Below are positions 23,677 through 31,026 of a DNA stretch of 64,000 bases, in pieces. This DNA is from UBA10329 sp964500205 (GTDB lineage Bacteria; Bacteroidota; Bacteroidia; UBA10329): assembly GCA_964500205.1 (NCBI GenBank), contig CAZCNS010000001.1, forward strand, positions 186,001 to 250,000. The letters run 5' to 3'. Each line of letters starts with the position of its first letter. Position 1 is the stretch's first letter. The notes below the pieces were generated by a model. That model ran no database searches. It saw nothing but the letters and a program-made list of their open reading frames with translations, and had not been told where the DNA came from. A program made the translations under genes and the position numbers.

Positions 23677-23684
23677 TACATTTG
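23677..23684 (+). promoter_or_regulatory. -7 promoter element TACATTTG for the tRNA gene
   Basis: A perfect TAnnTTTG match 22 nt upstream of the mature tRNA 5' end. Confidence 0.6.
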
Positions 23685-23706
23685 CACCCCTTTCCATCAG
23701 GAAAAC

Positions 23707-23783
23707 GGGCCCATAGCTCAGTTGGTTAGAGCACTTGACTCATAATCAAGGGGTCGCAGGATCATGCCCTGCTGGGCCCACCA
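23707..23783 (+). tRNA. tRNA with CAT anticodon (Ile2 or elongator Met)
   Basis: A 77-nt tRNA with an encoded CCA. GGGCCCA pairs with TGGGCCC in the acceptor stem; the anticodon stem-loop is TTGACTCATAATCAA. The G1-C72 start excludes initiator tRNA. Whether the cytosine is converted to lysidine (isoleucine) cannot be read from DNA. The T-loop reads ATCATGC instead of the usual TTCRANN. Confidence 0.88.
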
Positions 23784-23793
23784 CCAAGAACGC

Positions 23794-23834
23794 AGGGCCG
23801 CATCAGAATCAACGATGCGGCCCTCTTTTTTTTC
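23794..23834 (+). terminator. Rho-independent terminator of the tRNA
   Basis: GGGCCGCATC and GATGCGGCCC form a 10-bp stem followed by TCTTTTTTTT. The T-run ends only about 5 nt before the ATG of the HAD hydrolase gene. Confidence 0.88.
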
Positions 23835-23838
23835 GCTG

Positions 23839-24471
23839 ATGAAAGACCCAAGGCACTTCCCCAACATCATCTTCGACCTGGGCGGGGTGCTGCTCAACAT
23901 CGATTATCACCTTACCATCAAAGCTTTCGAGAAACTGGGGTTCGCGAACTTCTCCAGCTCGTACACCCAACTGGCGCAGAGCGAGCTGTTCGATCGATTT
24001 GAGCGGGGCGAGATCACTCCGGATGAATTCAGACACGGCATCAGGCCCTCGCTTCAAGCTGGTGTGACCGATGCGGAGATAGATGGGGCATGGAACGCCA
24101 TGCTGTTGGACCTGCCAACCGAACGGCTGACCTTGCTTCAGGCGCTTGGCGCATCAAAGCGCATCTTTCTCCTCAGCAACACCAATGCCATCCACGTAAG
24201 CGCATTTGAACAGCAGGTTCAGGCCCAGCACGGCATTAATGGACTTGCTGGACTTTTCGAGGCCGCCTACTATTCTTGCGATGTGGGCATGCGCAAGCCA
24301 GAGAAGCGTATCTTCCAAATGGTGACGGAGGCGAATGGCCTGGTGCCGTCAGAGACCTTATTCATAGATGACTCGCCTCAGCACGTTGAAGGTGCGCGCA
24401 ATGCCGGGTTGCACGCCTACCACCTCACCGGAGGAGAGACGGTGCTGAACATTCTCAGTCAGCGTTCCTGA
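23839..24471 (+). CDS. HAD-superfamily hydrolase (subfamily IA)
   Basis: A 210-residue HAD phosphatase-like enzyme. Motif I is NIIFDLGGVLLNID (residues 9-22) with the nucleophilic Asp, motif II is FLLSNTNAIH, the motif III lysine is in MRKPEKRIF, and motif IV is FIDDSPQHVEGARNAG. The cap between motifs I and II is helical, as in the YihX/epoxide-hydrolase-like group. The substrate is unknown. Its ATG lies directly after the tRNA terminator, so it is either expressed by read-through or from a promoter inside the terminator. The 3' end overlaps the convergent epimerase gene by 13 nt. Confidence 0.9.
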   Translation: MKDPRHFPNIIFDLGGVLLNIDYHLTIKAFEKLGFANFSSSYTQLAQSELFDRFERGEITPDEFRHGIRPSLQAGVTDAEIDGAWNAMLLDLPTERLTLLQALGASKRIFLLSNTNAIHVSAFEQQVQAQHGINGLAGLFEAAYYSCDVGMRKPEKRIFQMVTEANGLVPSETLFIDDSPQHVEGARNAGLHAYHLTGGETVLNILSQRS

Positions 24472-24857
24472 CAGAGCTCAGTGAGCATGCCGTGTGCGTC
24501 CTTCGGATGCACGAAACAGATGAGCTTGTTGTCAGCCCCTGCCTTGGGTGCCTCGTTGAGCAGACGGAAACCCTCCCTGCGCAACCGCTCCATCTCGGCA
24601 TGGATGTCGTCCACTGCGAACGCCACATGATGCAACCCCTCTCCTCTGCTTTCGATGAACCTGGCGATCGGGCTTTCGGGACGCGTGGCCTGCAACAGTT
24701 CTACCTTATTGACCCCGGTCTGAAAAAAGGCAGTCACCACTCCCTCCGACTCCACCGCCTCACGCTTGTAGCAATGGGTGCCCAAAAGTTTCTCATAGCG
24801 GGGAATGGCCTCCTCGAGGTCGCGGACCGCTATTCCAAGATGTTCGATGTTGTTCAT
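24459..24857 (-). CDS. mce: Methylmalonyl-CoA epimerase
   Basis: A 132-residue vicinal-oxygen-chelate enzyme. IEHLGIAVRDLEEAI at the N-terminus and GLHHVAFAVDDI in the middle supply metal-binding histidines, and the C-terminal HGMLTEL supplies the glutamate. Length and motifs match methylmalonyl-CoA epimerase, which interconverts the (R)- and (S)-forms between propionate metabolism and succinyl-CoA. The mutase is not in this window. Two adjacent ATG codons exist; the second (MNNIEHLG) is used here. The last 13 nt overlap the convergent HAD gene. Confidence 0.9.
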   Translation of the reverse strand: MNNIEHLGIAVRDLEEAIPRYEKLLGTHCYKREAVESEGVVTAFFQTGVNKVELLQATRPESPIARFIESRGEGLHHVAFAVDDIHAEMERLRREGFRLLNEAPKAGADNKLICFVHPKDAHGMLTELCQER

Positions 24858-24880
24858 CATTATATCTATCGGCTGAAAAC

Positions 24881-24913
24881 AGAAAAGGCCGCCCGCACAG
24901 GACAGCCTTTTCT
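24881..24913 (-). terminator. Terminator-like hairpin after the secreted-protein gene
   Basis: AGAAAAGGC and GCCTTTTCT form an inverted repeat with a 15-nt centre, followed on the minus strand by TGTTTTC. It lies between the gene at 24930-25736 and the epimerase gene. Confidence 0.55.
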
Positions 24914-24929
24914 GGGATGAGAAATAAGG

Positions 24930-25736
24930 TCAACGCTTGAAGGTGGCCGTTTGCGTACCGTAATTCAGATAGTAGGTGCCTTTCTCAAGGTTGCTGACGT
25001 TCACACTTTTGGACACACCCTTGGACACGATGTTACCAAAGGAGTTGTAGATTTCGTAAAGCGTGGCATCCGAGAAGGTGATGACATCGTCTGCCTTCTT
25101 GCCGTCACCAGGCTGGAAAGTAATCTCGGGCATCACCGCGGTGGTCTTGGTCTCGAAAGAGTAGCGGGGCTTGCCGCGATGATCGGTCTGCTTGACGCGG
25201 AAACGGTTCTGCCCGCTGTGTACGGTGGTAAGCTGTACCTTGTACTCGTTCTTCTCGGGATTGCCCTTGCCCTCGAACTCGCCCACCTCGACCCACTTGT
25301 TCCAGCGGAACTGCTCCACCTTGTAGGCGAGCGGGCCGGTCTCATTGGTGGTGGTGACAGAGAGTTCACCGCTCTTGTCGATACCGATGGCGGTCACCTC
25401 AAAGGTGCTCATAGGCTTCAAAACCTCAGGGTTGACCACCTTCGGCTTGCAGTCGTCCTTGTGCATGATGCGGATCTCAACAGGCGAGCCGAGCGGAAGC
25501 TGAAAGAAGCTGAGATCGATCTCGAACGCACTTGAGTTGATTTCGTCCGTGCTGGTCTGCCCGTTCACTTTCACCTCAAAAGTGCAAAAACCCACTCCTT
25601 CCGAGGCGAATGGATTCTGCACGTACAGGTTCTTTCCATGATAGTTACCTTCGAGCAGGATAGTGCCTGCAACGGCTGGTGCAGCGCAGGTGAGCAGCAT
25701 AATCAGGGCCAGTGTTCCGTTCTTTTTCATCTTCAT
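24930..25736 (-). CDS. Conserved secreted protein with T9SS-type C-terminus
   Basis: A 268-residue exported protein with a signal peptide (KNGTLALIMLLTCAAPAVAG). The segment GNYHGKNLYVQNPFASEGVG and the cysteine-containing HKDDCKPKVVNPEVLKP are strongly conserved marks of a Bacteroidota family that I recognise but that has no assigned function. The C-terminal 50 residues (LYEIYNSFGNIVSKGVS...KGTYYLNYGTQTATFKR) look like a compact type A sorting domain, so it is probably exported by T9SS. The ATG at 25736 starts the signal peptide; another is two codons later. It is transcribed divergently from the solute-binding protein gene with about 185 nt between starts. Confidence 0.8.
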   Translation of the reverse strand: MKMKKNGTLALIMLLTCAAPAVAGTILLEGNYHGKNLYVQNPFASEGVGFCTFEVKVNGQTSTDEINSSAFEIDLSFFQLPLGSPVEIRIMHKDDCKPKVVNPEVLKPMSTFEVTAIGIDKSGELSVTTTNETGPLAYKVEQFRWNKWVEVGEFEGKGNPEKNEYKVQLTTVHSGQNRFRVKQTDHRGKPRYSFETKTTAVMPEITFQPGDGKKADDVITFSDATLYEIYNSFGNIVSKGVSKSVNVSNLEKGTYYLNYGTQTATFKR

Positions 25737-25920
25737 GATTATCAAATTATACTCCGTGGGACTGTGAGAACTGCAGCTTGAGTTGGCTGGCCGACCTCGG
25801 TCTACGGGATTGTGGCAAATGTCATAAAAAAGGATCAATACTCAATGACGAATCTAAACTGTGTTCGCTTCTCAGGGAATTATTTCTTTGTGTACATTCG
25901 GTTGCTAAAAGTAACACCCT

Positions 25921-26967
25921 ATGGCAACAGCTCCACTTAAGACGCGCTTTTTCGCTGTCGTAGTCATTATGGCAAGTGCGATGATAGGCTGCAATGACGG
26001 TCAAACGCCACCAGCAGGCCGTGAGGCTAAAGGCGGGATACACCTTGGCGGCACCCTCCGAACGGTAGAGAACGGCCGACCGCTCGGTTTATTCCCAGAG
26101 GACCTGGCCAACGTGGCGGGCTACCGCATCGGCAATCAGATCCATCTGGGACTGACACGCCTGGACCCGATTTCATTGGAACCAATGCCTGGTCTGGCGG
26201 AGCGAATCGACACCGACACATCAGGGAGGGCGTATATGTTTCATCTCCGGCAAGGCATGAAGTTCCATGCTGAGCCTTGCCTTAAAGGAAACCGGGAGGT
26301 GACCGCCCATGATGTGGCATTCTCCCTTCATCTTCTTTGCCGCCCCGCATCGCCTGCCTTCAACATGTCCCTCAAAGGGAGGATCGAAGGTGCTGATGCC
26401 TATCATGAAGCACTCACGGACAATATCTCCGGCATCAGGGTGCTGGATGATTACACACTTCAGATAACGTTAACACGTCCTGACGAGAGTTTCCTTCACA
26501 TTTTAGCCCAACCGGTTGCCGGGGTGATCAGCAGGCGGGGCTGGGAGGACTGTGATGCCAAGCCCATAGGTGCTGGGCCGTTCATTCCATTTATCACTGA
26601 GGAGGAACTTCTACTCTTAAGACATGAAGATTACTTTGCCATTGATGCTTTCGGCAACCGACTCCCTTATCTCGATACTGTTCGCATCGCATTCATTCGC
26701 TCCAAGGAGCTTGCGCTGGAAAGGATGCTCGAAGGAGACCTCGATCTGGTCACCGGGGTGTACATCGACCCAGTGCGGTCGCTGATGGACAAGAATGCCA
26801 AGCTTTTCACAGGCCCGGATGCCGTACTGATGATGCAGCGCAACGATGACGTGGCGAGCTACGAGGTGTTCGCCATACACAGCGCACGTCTCAAGGGTTT
26901 CCGCGACAACTTTCTTGGGCACCGCGACTATGCGGTCGTTCAGATGATCCCCAAGGAGCGGATGTGA
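25921..26967 (+). CDS. Short ABC-type oligopeptide-binding lipoprotein (SBP_bac_5-like)
   Basis: A 348-residue lipoprotein with a signal ending in the lipobox IGC (residues 22-24). The body matches family 5 extracellular solute-binding proteins: HLGLTRLDPISLEPMPGLAE, the conserved AYMFHLRQGMKFH, VTAHDVAFSLHLL and LEGDLDLVTG. Family members are usually over 500 residues; here about 150-200 residues of the second lobe appear to be missing while a plausible C-terminus (ARLKGFRDN) remains. It may be an internally deleted protein that can no longer close on peptide, or a short relative with another job. No permease genes lie beside it. Its 3' end overlaps bioD by 28 nt. Confidence 0.75.
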   Translation: MATAPLKTRFFAVVVIMASAMIGCNDGQTPPAGREAKGGIHLGGTLRTVENGRPLGLFPEDLANVAGYRIGNQIHLGLTRLDPISLEPMPGLAERIDTDTSGRAYMFHLRQGMKFHAEPCLKGNREVTAHDVAFSLHLLCRPASPAFNMSLKGRIEGADAYHEALTDNISGIRVLDDYTLQITLTRPDESFLHILAQPVAGVISRRGWEDCDAKPIGAGPFIPFITEEELLLLRHEDYFAIDAFGNRLPYLDTVRIAFIRSKELALERMLEGDLDLVTGVYIDPVRSLMDKNAKLFTGPDAVLMMQRNDDVASYEVFAIHSARLKGFRDNFLGHRDYAVVQMIPKERM

Positions 26968-27566
26968 GCCCCGATCCCATGGGCCACACTCGCGACCGAT
27001 TCCGTGGTCAGTTCTTCCATAACTGGAATCCTTCCGAGTGAAGGCAGCCCACTCATGCCAAGGATGACGGACTCTGTCTCTTCATTCTGGTCGCCATTGA
27101 ACAAAATGCCGGCTACCGCCACTCCTTGTGAACGCAGTGCGCTCACCGTCAGAAGTGTGTGATTGATACTGCCGAGGTAATGTCGGGAAACCACAATGAC
27201 AGGGAGTGCCAGATGAACCATTAGGTCGAGCATGGTGTCATGGTCATTCAATGGGACGAGCACCCCTCCAGCGCCTTCGACAATTACAGTGTCATCACCT
27301 TCTGGAAGTTGGAAATCGGATACCTGAATGCCTATGCCCTCTGCCGCTGCGGCCGCATGAGGCGACATGGGTAGCCGCAGTCGATAACGCTCCGGATGAG
27401 AGCGGCATCCTGTGAGCCGAACCACTTTATCGGTGTCGGTGTCTTGGAGGTCACCTGCCTGCACGGGTTTCCAGTACAAGGCGTTCAAGGCACGCACCAT
27501 GACAGCTGATGCCACTGTCTTGCCCACCTCTGTTCCTATGCCTGTGATGAAAAAACCCTTTCTCAT
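26940..27566 (-). CDS. bioD: Dethiobiotin synthase
   Basis: A 208-residue BioD. The N-terminal P-loop GIGTEVGKT lies at residues 9-17, the substrate-lysine region is LYWKPVQAG, and the VEGAGGVLVPL block holds the conserved glutamate. The enzyme closes the ureido ring of dethiobiotin from diaminopelargonic acid, CO2 and ATP, the next-to-last biotin step. No other bio genes are in this window. The ATG at 27566 is chosen because the P-loop strand begins there; the longer frame would enter prfB. It overlaps the convergent SBP gene by 28 nt. Confidence 0.93.
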   Translation of the reverse strand: MRKGFFITGIGTEVGKTVASAVMVRALNALYWKPVQAGDLQDTDTDKVVRLTGCRSHPERYRLRLPMSPHAAAAAEGIGIQVSDFQLPEGDDTVIVEGAGGVLVPLNDHDTMLDLMVHLALPVIVVSRHYLGSINHTLLTVSALRSQGVAVAGILFNGDQNEETESVILGMSGLPSLGRIPVMEELTTESVASVAHGIGAHIRSLGII

Positions 27567-27585
27567 GAGCGTAGGGCACAAGCTG

Positions 27586-28695
27586 TCAGGCGGTCTCTTT
27601 CTCCTTCTTGCCCCCGAACTGGAGCAGGAATGCCTTGATGAACGGATTGATCTCCCCATCCATCACGGCCTGCACGTTGCTGGTCTCGTGATTGGAACGA
27701 AGGTCTTTCACCAATTTGTAGGGATGGAAGACATAGTTGCGCACTTGCGCCCCGAATTCGATCTTCATCTTGCTGCCCTCGATCTCGGCACGCTTATCAA
27801 GCCGTTTGCGCAGCTCGATCTCATAGAGCTGGGATTTCAGAAGCTTGAGAGCATTCTCGCGGTTCTGGCCCTGCGAGCGGCTCTCGGTGTTGCGGATGAT
27901 GATGCCCGATGGCTTGTGCGTGACGCGCACACCGGTCTCTACTTTGTTCACGTTCTGACCTCCTGCACCGCCCGACCGGAAGGTGTCCCACTCCAAATCA
28001 GAGGGGTTGATCTCGATCTCGATGCGGTCATCCACCAAAGGATAGACGAAAACCGATGCGAACGAAGTGTGCCTGCGGGCGTTGCTGTCAAACGGTGAGA
28101 TGCGAACCAAGCGGTGAACCCCGTTCTCGCCTTTCATATTCCCGTAGGCGAATTCGCCCTCAAACTCCAAGGTACAACTCTTAATGCCGGCCACATCGCC
28201 CTCCTGAATGTCAACCTCCTTCACTTTGAACCCGTTCTTCTCGCCCCACATGATGTACATGCGCATGAGCATGGAGGCCCAGTCGCAGCTCTCGGTGCCA
28301 CCGGCCCCGGAGTTGATCTCCAGGACGGCATTGAGTTCATCTCCCTCACTGCCGAGCATGTTGCGGAACTCGAGATCCTCCAATTTGTCCAAGAAAGAGG
28401 TGTGCTGGCTTTCCAGCTCCTCTTGTGTGGCCTCTCCTTCCTTGCTGAACTCATAGAGCACAACAAGGTCGTCCAGTGCAGTGGCCGCGGCCTCAAAGGC
28501 ATTGGTCCACACCTTCTTGGAGTTGATCTTCTTCATGAGGGCCTCTGCCTGCTCAGAGTCATCCCAAAACCCTGGGGCGAGGGTGGTCTGCTGCTCCTCC
28601 TCGATCTCACGCAGCTTGCGGACGATCTCCAGATAGCCGCGCAAAGCTTCGAGTCGCTTGCGAAGACTGCTGATATAATCTTGAGTGATGGTCAT
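27586..28695 (-). CDS. prfB: Peptide chain release factor 2
   Basis: A 369-residue RF2. The tripeptide SPF in VRISPFDSNARRH marks recognition of UGA/UAA, and GGAGGQNVNKVETG contains the GGQ motif that triggers peptidyl-tRNA hydrolysis. At RGYLEI, where many prfB genes have an in-frame UGA and a programmed +1 frameshift, the codons read GGC-TAT-CTG-GAG with no stop, so the usual autoregulation is absent. The ATG at 28695 (MTITQDYISSL) fits the family start; the frame is open further upstream. It is followed by bioD 19 nt later on the same strand. Confidence 0.96.
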   Translation of the reverse strand: MTITQDYISSLRKRLEALRGYLEIVRKLREIEEEQQTTLAPGFWDDSEQAEALMKKINSKKVWTNAFEAAATALDDLVVLYEFSKEGEATQEELESQHTSFLDKLEDLEFRNMLGSEGDELNAVLEINSGAGGTESCDWASMLMRMYIMWGEKNGFKVKEVDIQEGDVAGIKSCTLEFEGEFAYGNMKGENGVHRLVRISPFDSNARRHTSFASVFVYPLVDDRIEIEINPSDLEWDTFRSGGAGGQNVNKVETGVRVTHKPSGIIIRNTESRSQGQNRENALKLLKSQLYEIELRKRLDKRAEIEGSKMKIEFGAQVRNYVFHPYKLVKDLRSNHETSNVQAVMDGEINPFIKAFLLQFGGKKEKETA

Positions 28696-28766
28696 TTTCT
28701 GATTCAGAAGGCGGGGCACAAAAGTAGCCATCCCGATGGGTGGGAATGCAGGGCTGTGGACGCGAG

Positions 28767-29639
28767 TCAAAGCACATTGAGCACCTGCTCCTTCACCTTC
28801 TCCAGTTCATCCTTCATGTGAACCACGAGTTTCTGAATGCCCGAATGGTTGGCCTTCGAGCCGAGCGTGTTGATCTCGCGGCCCATTTCCTGCGCTATGA
28901 ATGAAAGCTTGCGACCTGCGTGTGGGTCGGTCTCCATCGTCTCGATGAAGTAGCGGCAATGGGCCGCCAGACGCACCTTCTCCTCGGTGACATCATACTT
29001 CTCGATGAAGAAAACCAGTTCCTGCTCCACCCGGCCGCGGTCCATCTCAAACTGCTGCGAGAGCTCCGCAAGCCGCTCTTCCAGCCGCTGCCGTACGGTA
29101 GCGATGCGCTCAGGCTCCAGCGGGACCACCTGCTCCATCAAGGCATGGATGTGATTCACTCGGCTGCGCAGGTCATTGGCCAGCTGCTCGCCCTCGGTAT
29201 TTCTGAAGGAAAGGAACGCGTCCATTGCCTCGTTGGCGATACCGAGTATAACAGGCCAGTCATCATCGCTCACCTCGGGTCGCAGCGGCTGCATCACATC
29301 AGGAAGGCGCAGCACCTCACCAAGCAAGTTTTCCGTGCTCAGACCATTGGCCTCGGCAGCCGCTCCAAGCTCTTTGACATATCGGTCGAAGAGCTCGCGG
29401 TTAAGCTGCTGCACACGTCCTTCCTCCAATCCTTCGATGTACATGCTGAGGTCGGCCTTGCCACGCACGATCGCGTTGCCCAGCTCACGCCTCAGGTCGG
29501 CCTCGCGGTCGCGGAATGCGGAGGCGAGGCGCATGTTGAGGTCAAGCTGCTTGCTGTTGACCGAGCGCAGCTCAACAGTGCAGGTCCCGTTTCGGAACTG
29601 CCCCGATGCCTTGCCGAAGCCTGTCATTGACTGTATCAT
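28767..29639 (-). CDS. YicC/YloC-family endoribonuclease
   Basis: A 290-residue protein beginning MIQSMTGFGKA, the almost invariant start of the YicC family, with the conserved core VELRSVNSKQLDLNMRLAS and a C-terminal EMGREINTLGSKANHSGIQ containing the proposed active site. Members form hexamers and cleave RNA. In many genomes the next gene is guanylate kinase; here prfB follows instead, 71 nt away. The ATG at 29639 is set by the family start; an 18-codon extension is unlikely. Confidence 0.93.
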   Translation of the reverse strand: MIQSMTGFGKASGQFRNGTCTVELRSVNSKQLDLNMRLASAFRDREADLRRELGNAIVRGKADLSMYIEGLEEGRVQQLNRELFDRYVKELGAAAEANGLSTENLLGEVLRLPDVMQPLRPEVSDDDWPVILGIANEAMDAFLSFRNTEGEQLANDLRSRVNHIHALMEQVVPLEPERIATVRQRLEERLAELSQQFEMDRGRVEQELVFFIEKYDVTEEKVRLAAHCRYFIETMETDPHAGRKLSFIAQEMGREINTLGSKANHSGIQKLVVHMKDELEKVKEQVLNVL

Positions 29640-29661
29640 GTCCTTTCCTTTAAGAAATGAA

Positions 29662-30807
29662 TCAGTCGAGGGCTTGACGCAGGTCGGCAATCAGGTCGTC
29701 CGCATCTTCCAGACCCACACTGAGGCGGATGAGCGAATCGACCACGCCTGTCTTCTCACGTTCCTCTTTGGGGATGGAGGCGTGAGTCATCGTTGCAGGA
29801 TGCCCTATGAGCGATTCCACACCGCCCAGTGATTCGGCAAGGGCGAAAAGCTTTGTGGCACACAGCACCTTGACGGCCGCATCCACCGTGTTCTCCTTCA
29901 AAGAGAAAGAGACCATTCCTCCGAAACCGCTCATCTGCGCCTTGGCAACAAGGAAGTTGGGATGGCTCGCGAAGCCGGGCCAGTTGACGTAGGCCACCTT
30001 GGGGTGCTCATTGAGAAAACTTGCCACCTTCTCCCCGTTCTCGCAGTGACGCTGCACGCGGAGATGGAGCGTCTTTAGCCCACGCAGCACGAGGAAGCTG
30101 TCCATCGGGCCGCATACCGCACCGATGCTGTTCTGCAGGAAATACATCCGCTCCGCGATAGCGTCATCGGCAGTGACCAATGCGCCCATCACCACATCGG
30201 AGTGCCCTCCGAGGAACTTGGTCACGGAGTGCATTACAATGTCGGCCCCCAACTCCAGCGGACGCTGTAGATAAGGCGTAGCGAAGGTGTTGTCCACCAC
30301 CAGTTTTGCCCCTGCTCCCTTGGCAATGACCGCCATCGCCTTGATGTCGATGATGTTCATCATGGGGTTGGTGGGCGTCTCCACCCAGATCAGGCGCGTA
30401 TTGGCATTGACTTTGGCCTTCACGGACTCCACATCGCCCATCGGCACGAAATGGAACTTGATGCCCATCGGCTCATAGACCTTGGTGAAAAGGCGGTAGG
30501 TGCCCCCGTAGAGGTCGTTGGTGCTGATGACCTCATCACCGGGCTTGAGCATGCGGATCACGCAGTCGGTAGCGGCCATGCCACTGCCGAAGCACGCTCC
30601 GTACTTGCCGCCTTCCAGCTCCGCGATGGCCTTCTCCAATGCGTTGCGCGTAGGGTTGCCGGTACGTGAGTATTCATAGCCCTTGTGGTCGCCCGGTGCG
30701 GCCTGCACGTAGGTTGATGTCTGATAGATGGGGGTCATGATGGCCCCTGTGGCGGGGTCTGGTTCCACGCCTGCGTGAATGGCCTTGGTTGCGAATTTCA
30801 TGTGCAT
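29662..30807 (-). CDS. Cystathionine gamma-synthase / gamma-lyase family PLP enzyme
   Basis: A 381-residue PLP enzyme of the Cys/Met metabolism family. The N-terminal MKFATKAIHAGVEPD and YEYSRTGNPTRNALE are family marks, and the PLP-binding lysine is in MHSVTKFLGGHSDVVMG. It acts in transsulphuration or methionine synthesis; sequence alone does not separate synthase from lyase. A TAGCTTTG promoter with a TTTG 21 nt further upstream lies 10 nt before the first ATG (30807); a second start two codons later is possible. The yicC gene follows after about 22 nt, perhaps in the same transcript. Confidence 0.92.
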   Translation of the reverse strand: MHMKFATKAIHAGVEPDPATGAIMTPIYQTSTYVQAAPGDHKGYEYSRTGNPTRNALEKAIAELEGGKYGACFGSGMAATDCVIRMLKPGDEVISTNDLYGGTYRLFTKVYEPMGIKFHFVPMGDVESVKAKVNANTRLIWVETPTNPMMNIIDIKAMAVIAKGAGAKLVVDNTFATPYLQRPLELGADIVMHSVTKFLGGHSDVVMGALVTADDAIAERMYFLQNSIGAVCGPMDSFLVLRGLKTLHLRVQRHCENGEKVASFLNEHPKVAYVNWPGFASHPNFLVAKAQMSGFGGMVSFSLKENTVDAAVKVLCATKLFALAESLGGVESLIGHPATMTHASIPKEEREKTGVVDSLIRLSVGLEDADDLIADLRQALD

Positions 30808-30817
30808 TGATTTTTGA

Positions 30818-30825
30818 CAAAGCTA
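30818..30825 (-). promoter_or_regulatory. Promoter of the cystathionine synthase/lyase gene (TAGCTTTG)
   Basis: A perfect TAnnTTTG match on the minus strand, 10 nt before the ATG at 30807, with a TTTG about 21 nt further upstream as a -33 element. It is one of the better two-part promoters in the window. Confidence 0.6.
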
Positions 30826-31026
30826 AGTGTCCAACAGTTTTGGCTTCAAATTCAGAATCACACATCGATAGCGGCATACCACGCAGATATGCAGCATATT
30901 CCGACCGATCCGTCATTTATGAGCAAACACATACTTCCTATTTCTGCGTTATCCTTGGTTTCACCAAGGAAAAATGTACGGGATGTGAACGGCCGATCTT
31001 GTTGACCTTCGCCCCTCCACGGCCTG

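Noticed and set aside
27586..28770. Programmed frameshift in prfB
   Set aside because: The reading frame is continuous through the usual shift site and no UGA is present there.
30950..30968. Inverted repeat CCTTGG/CCAAGG before the large outer-membrane protein gene
   Set aside because: There is no T-run on either strand in the right place, so a terminator call is not supported.
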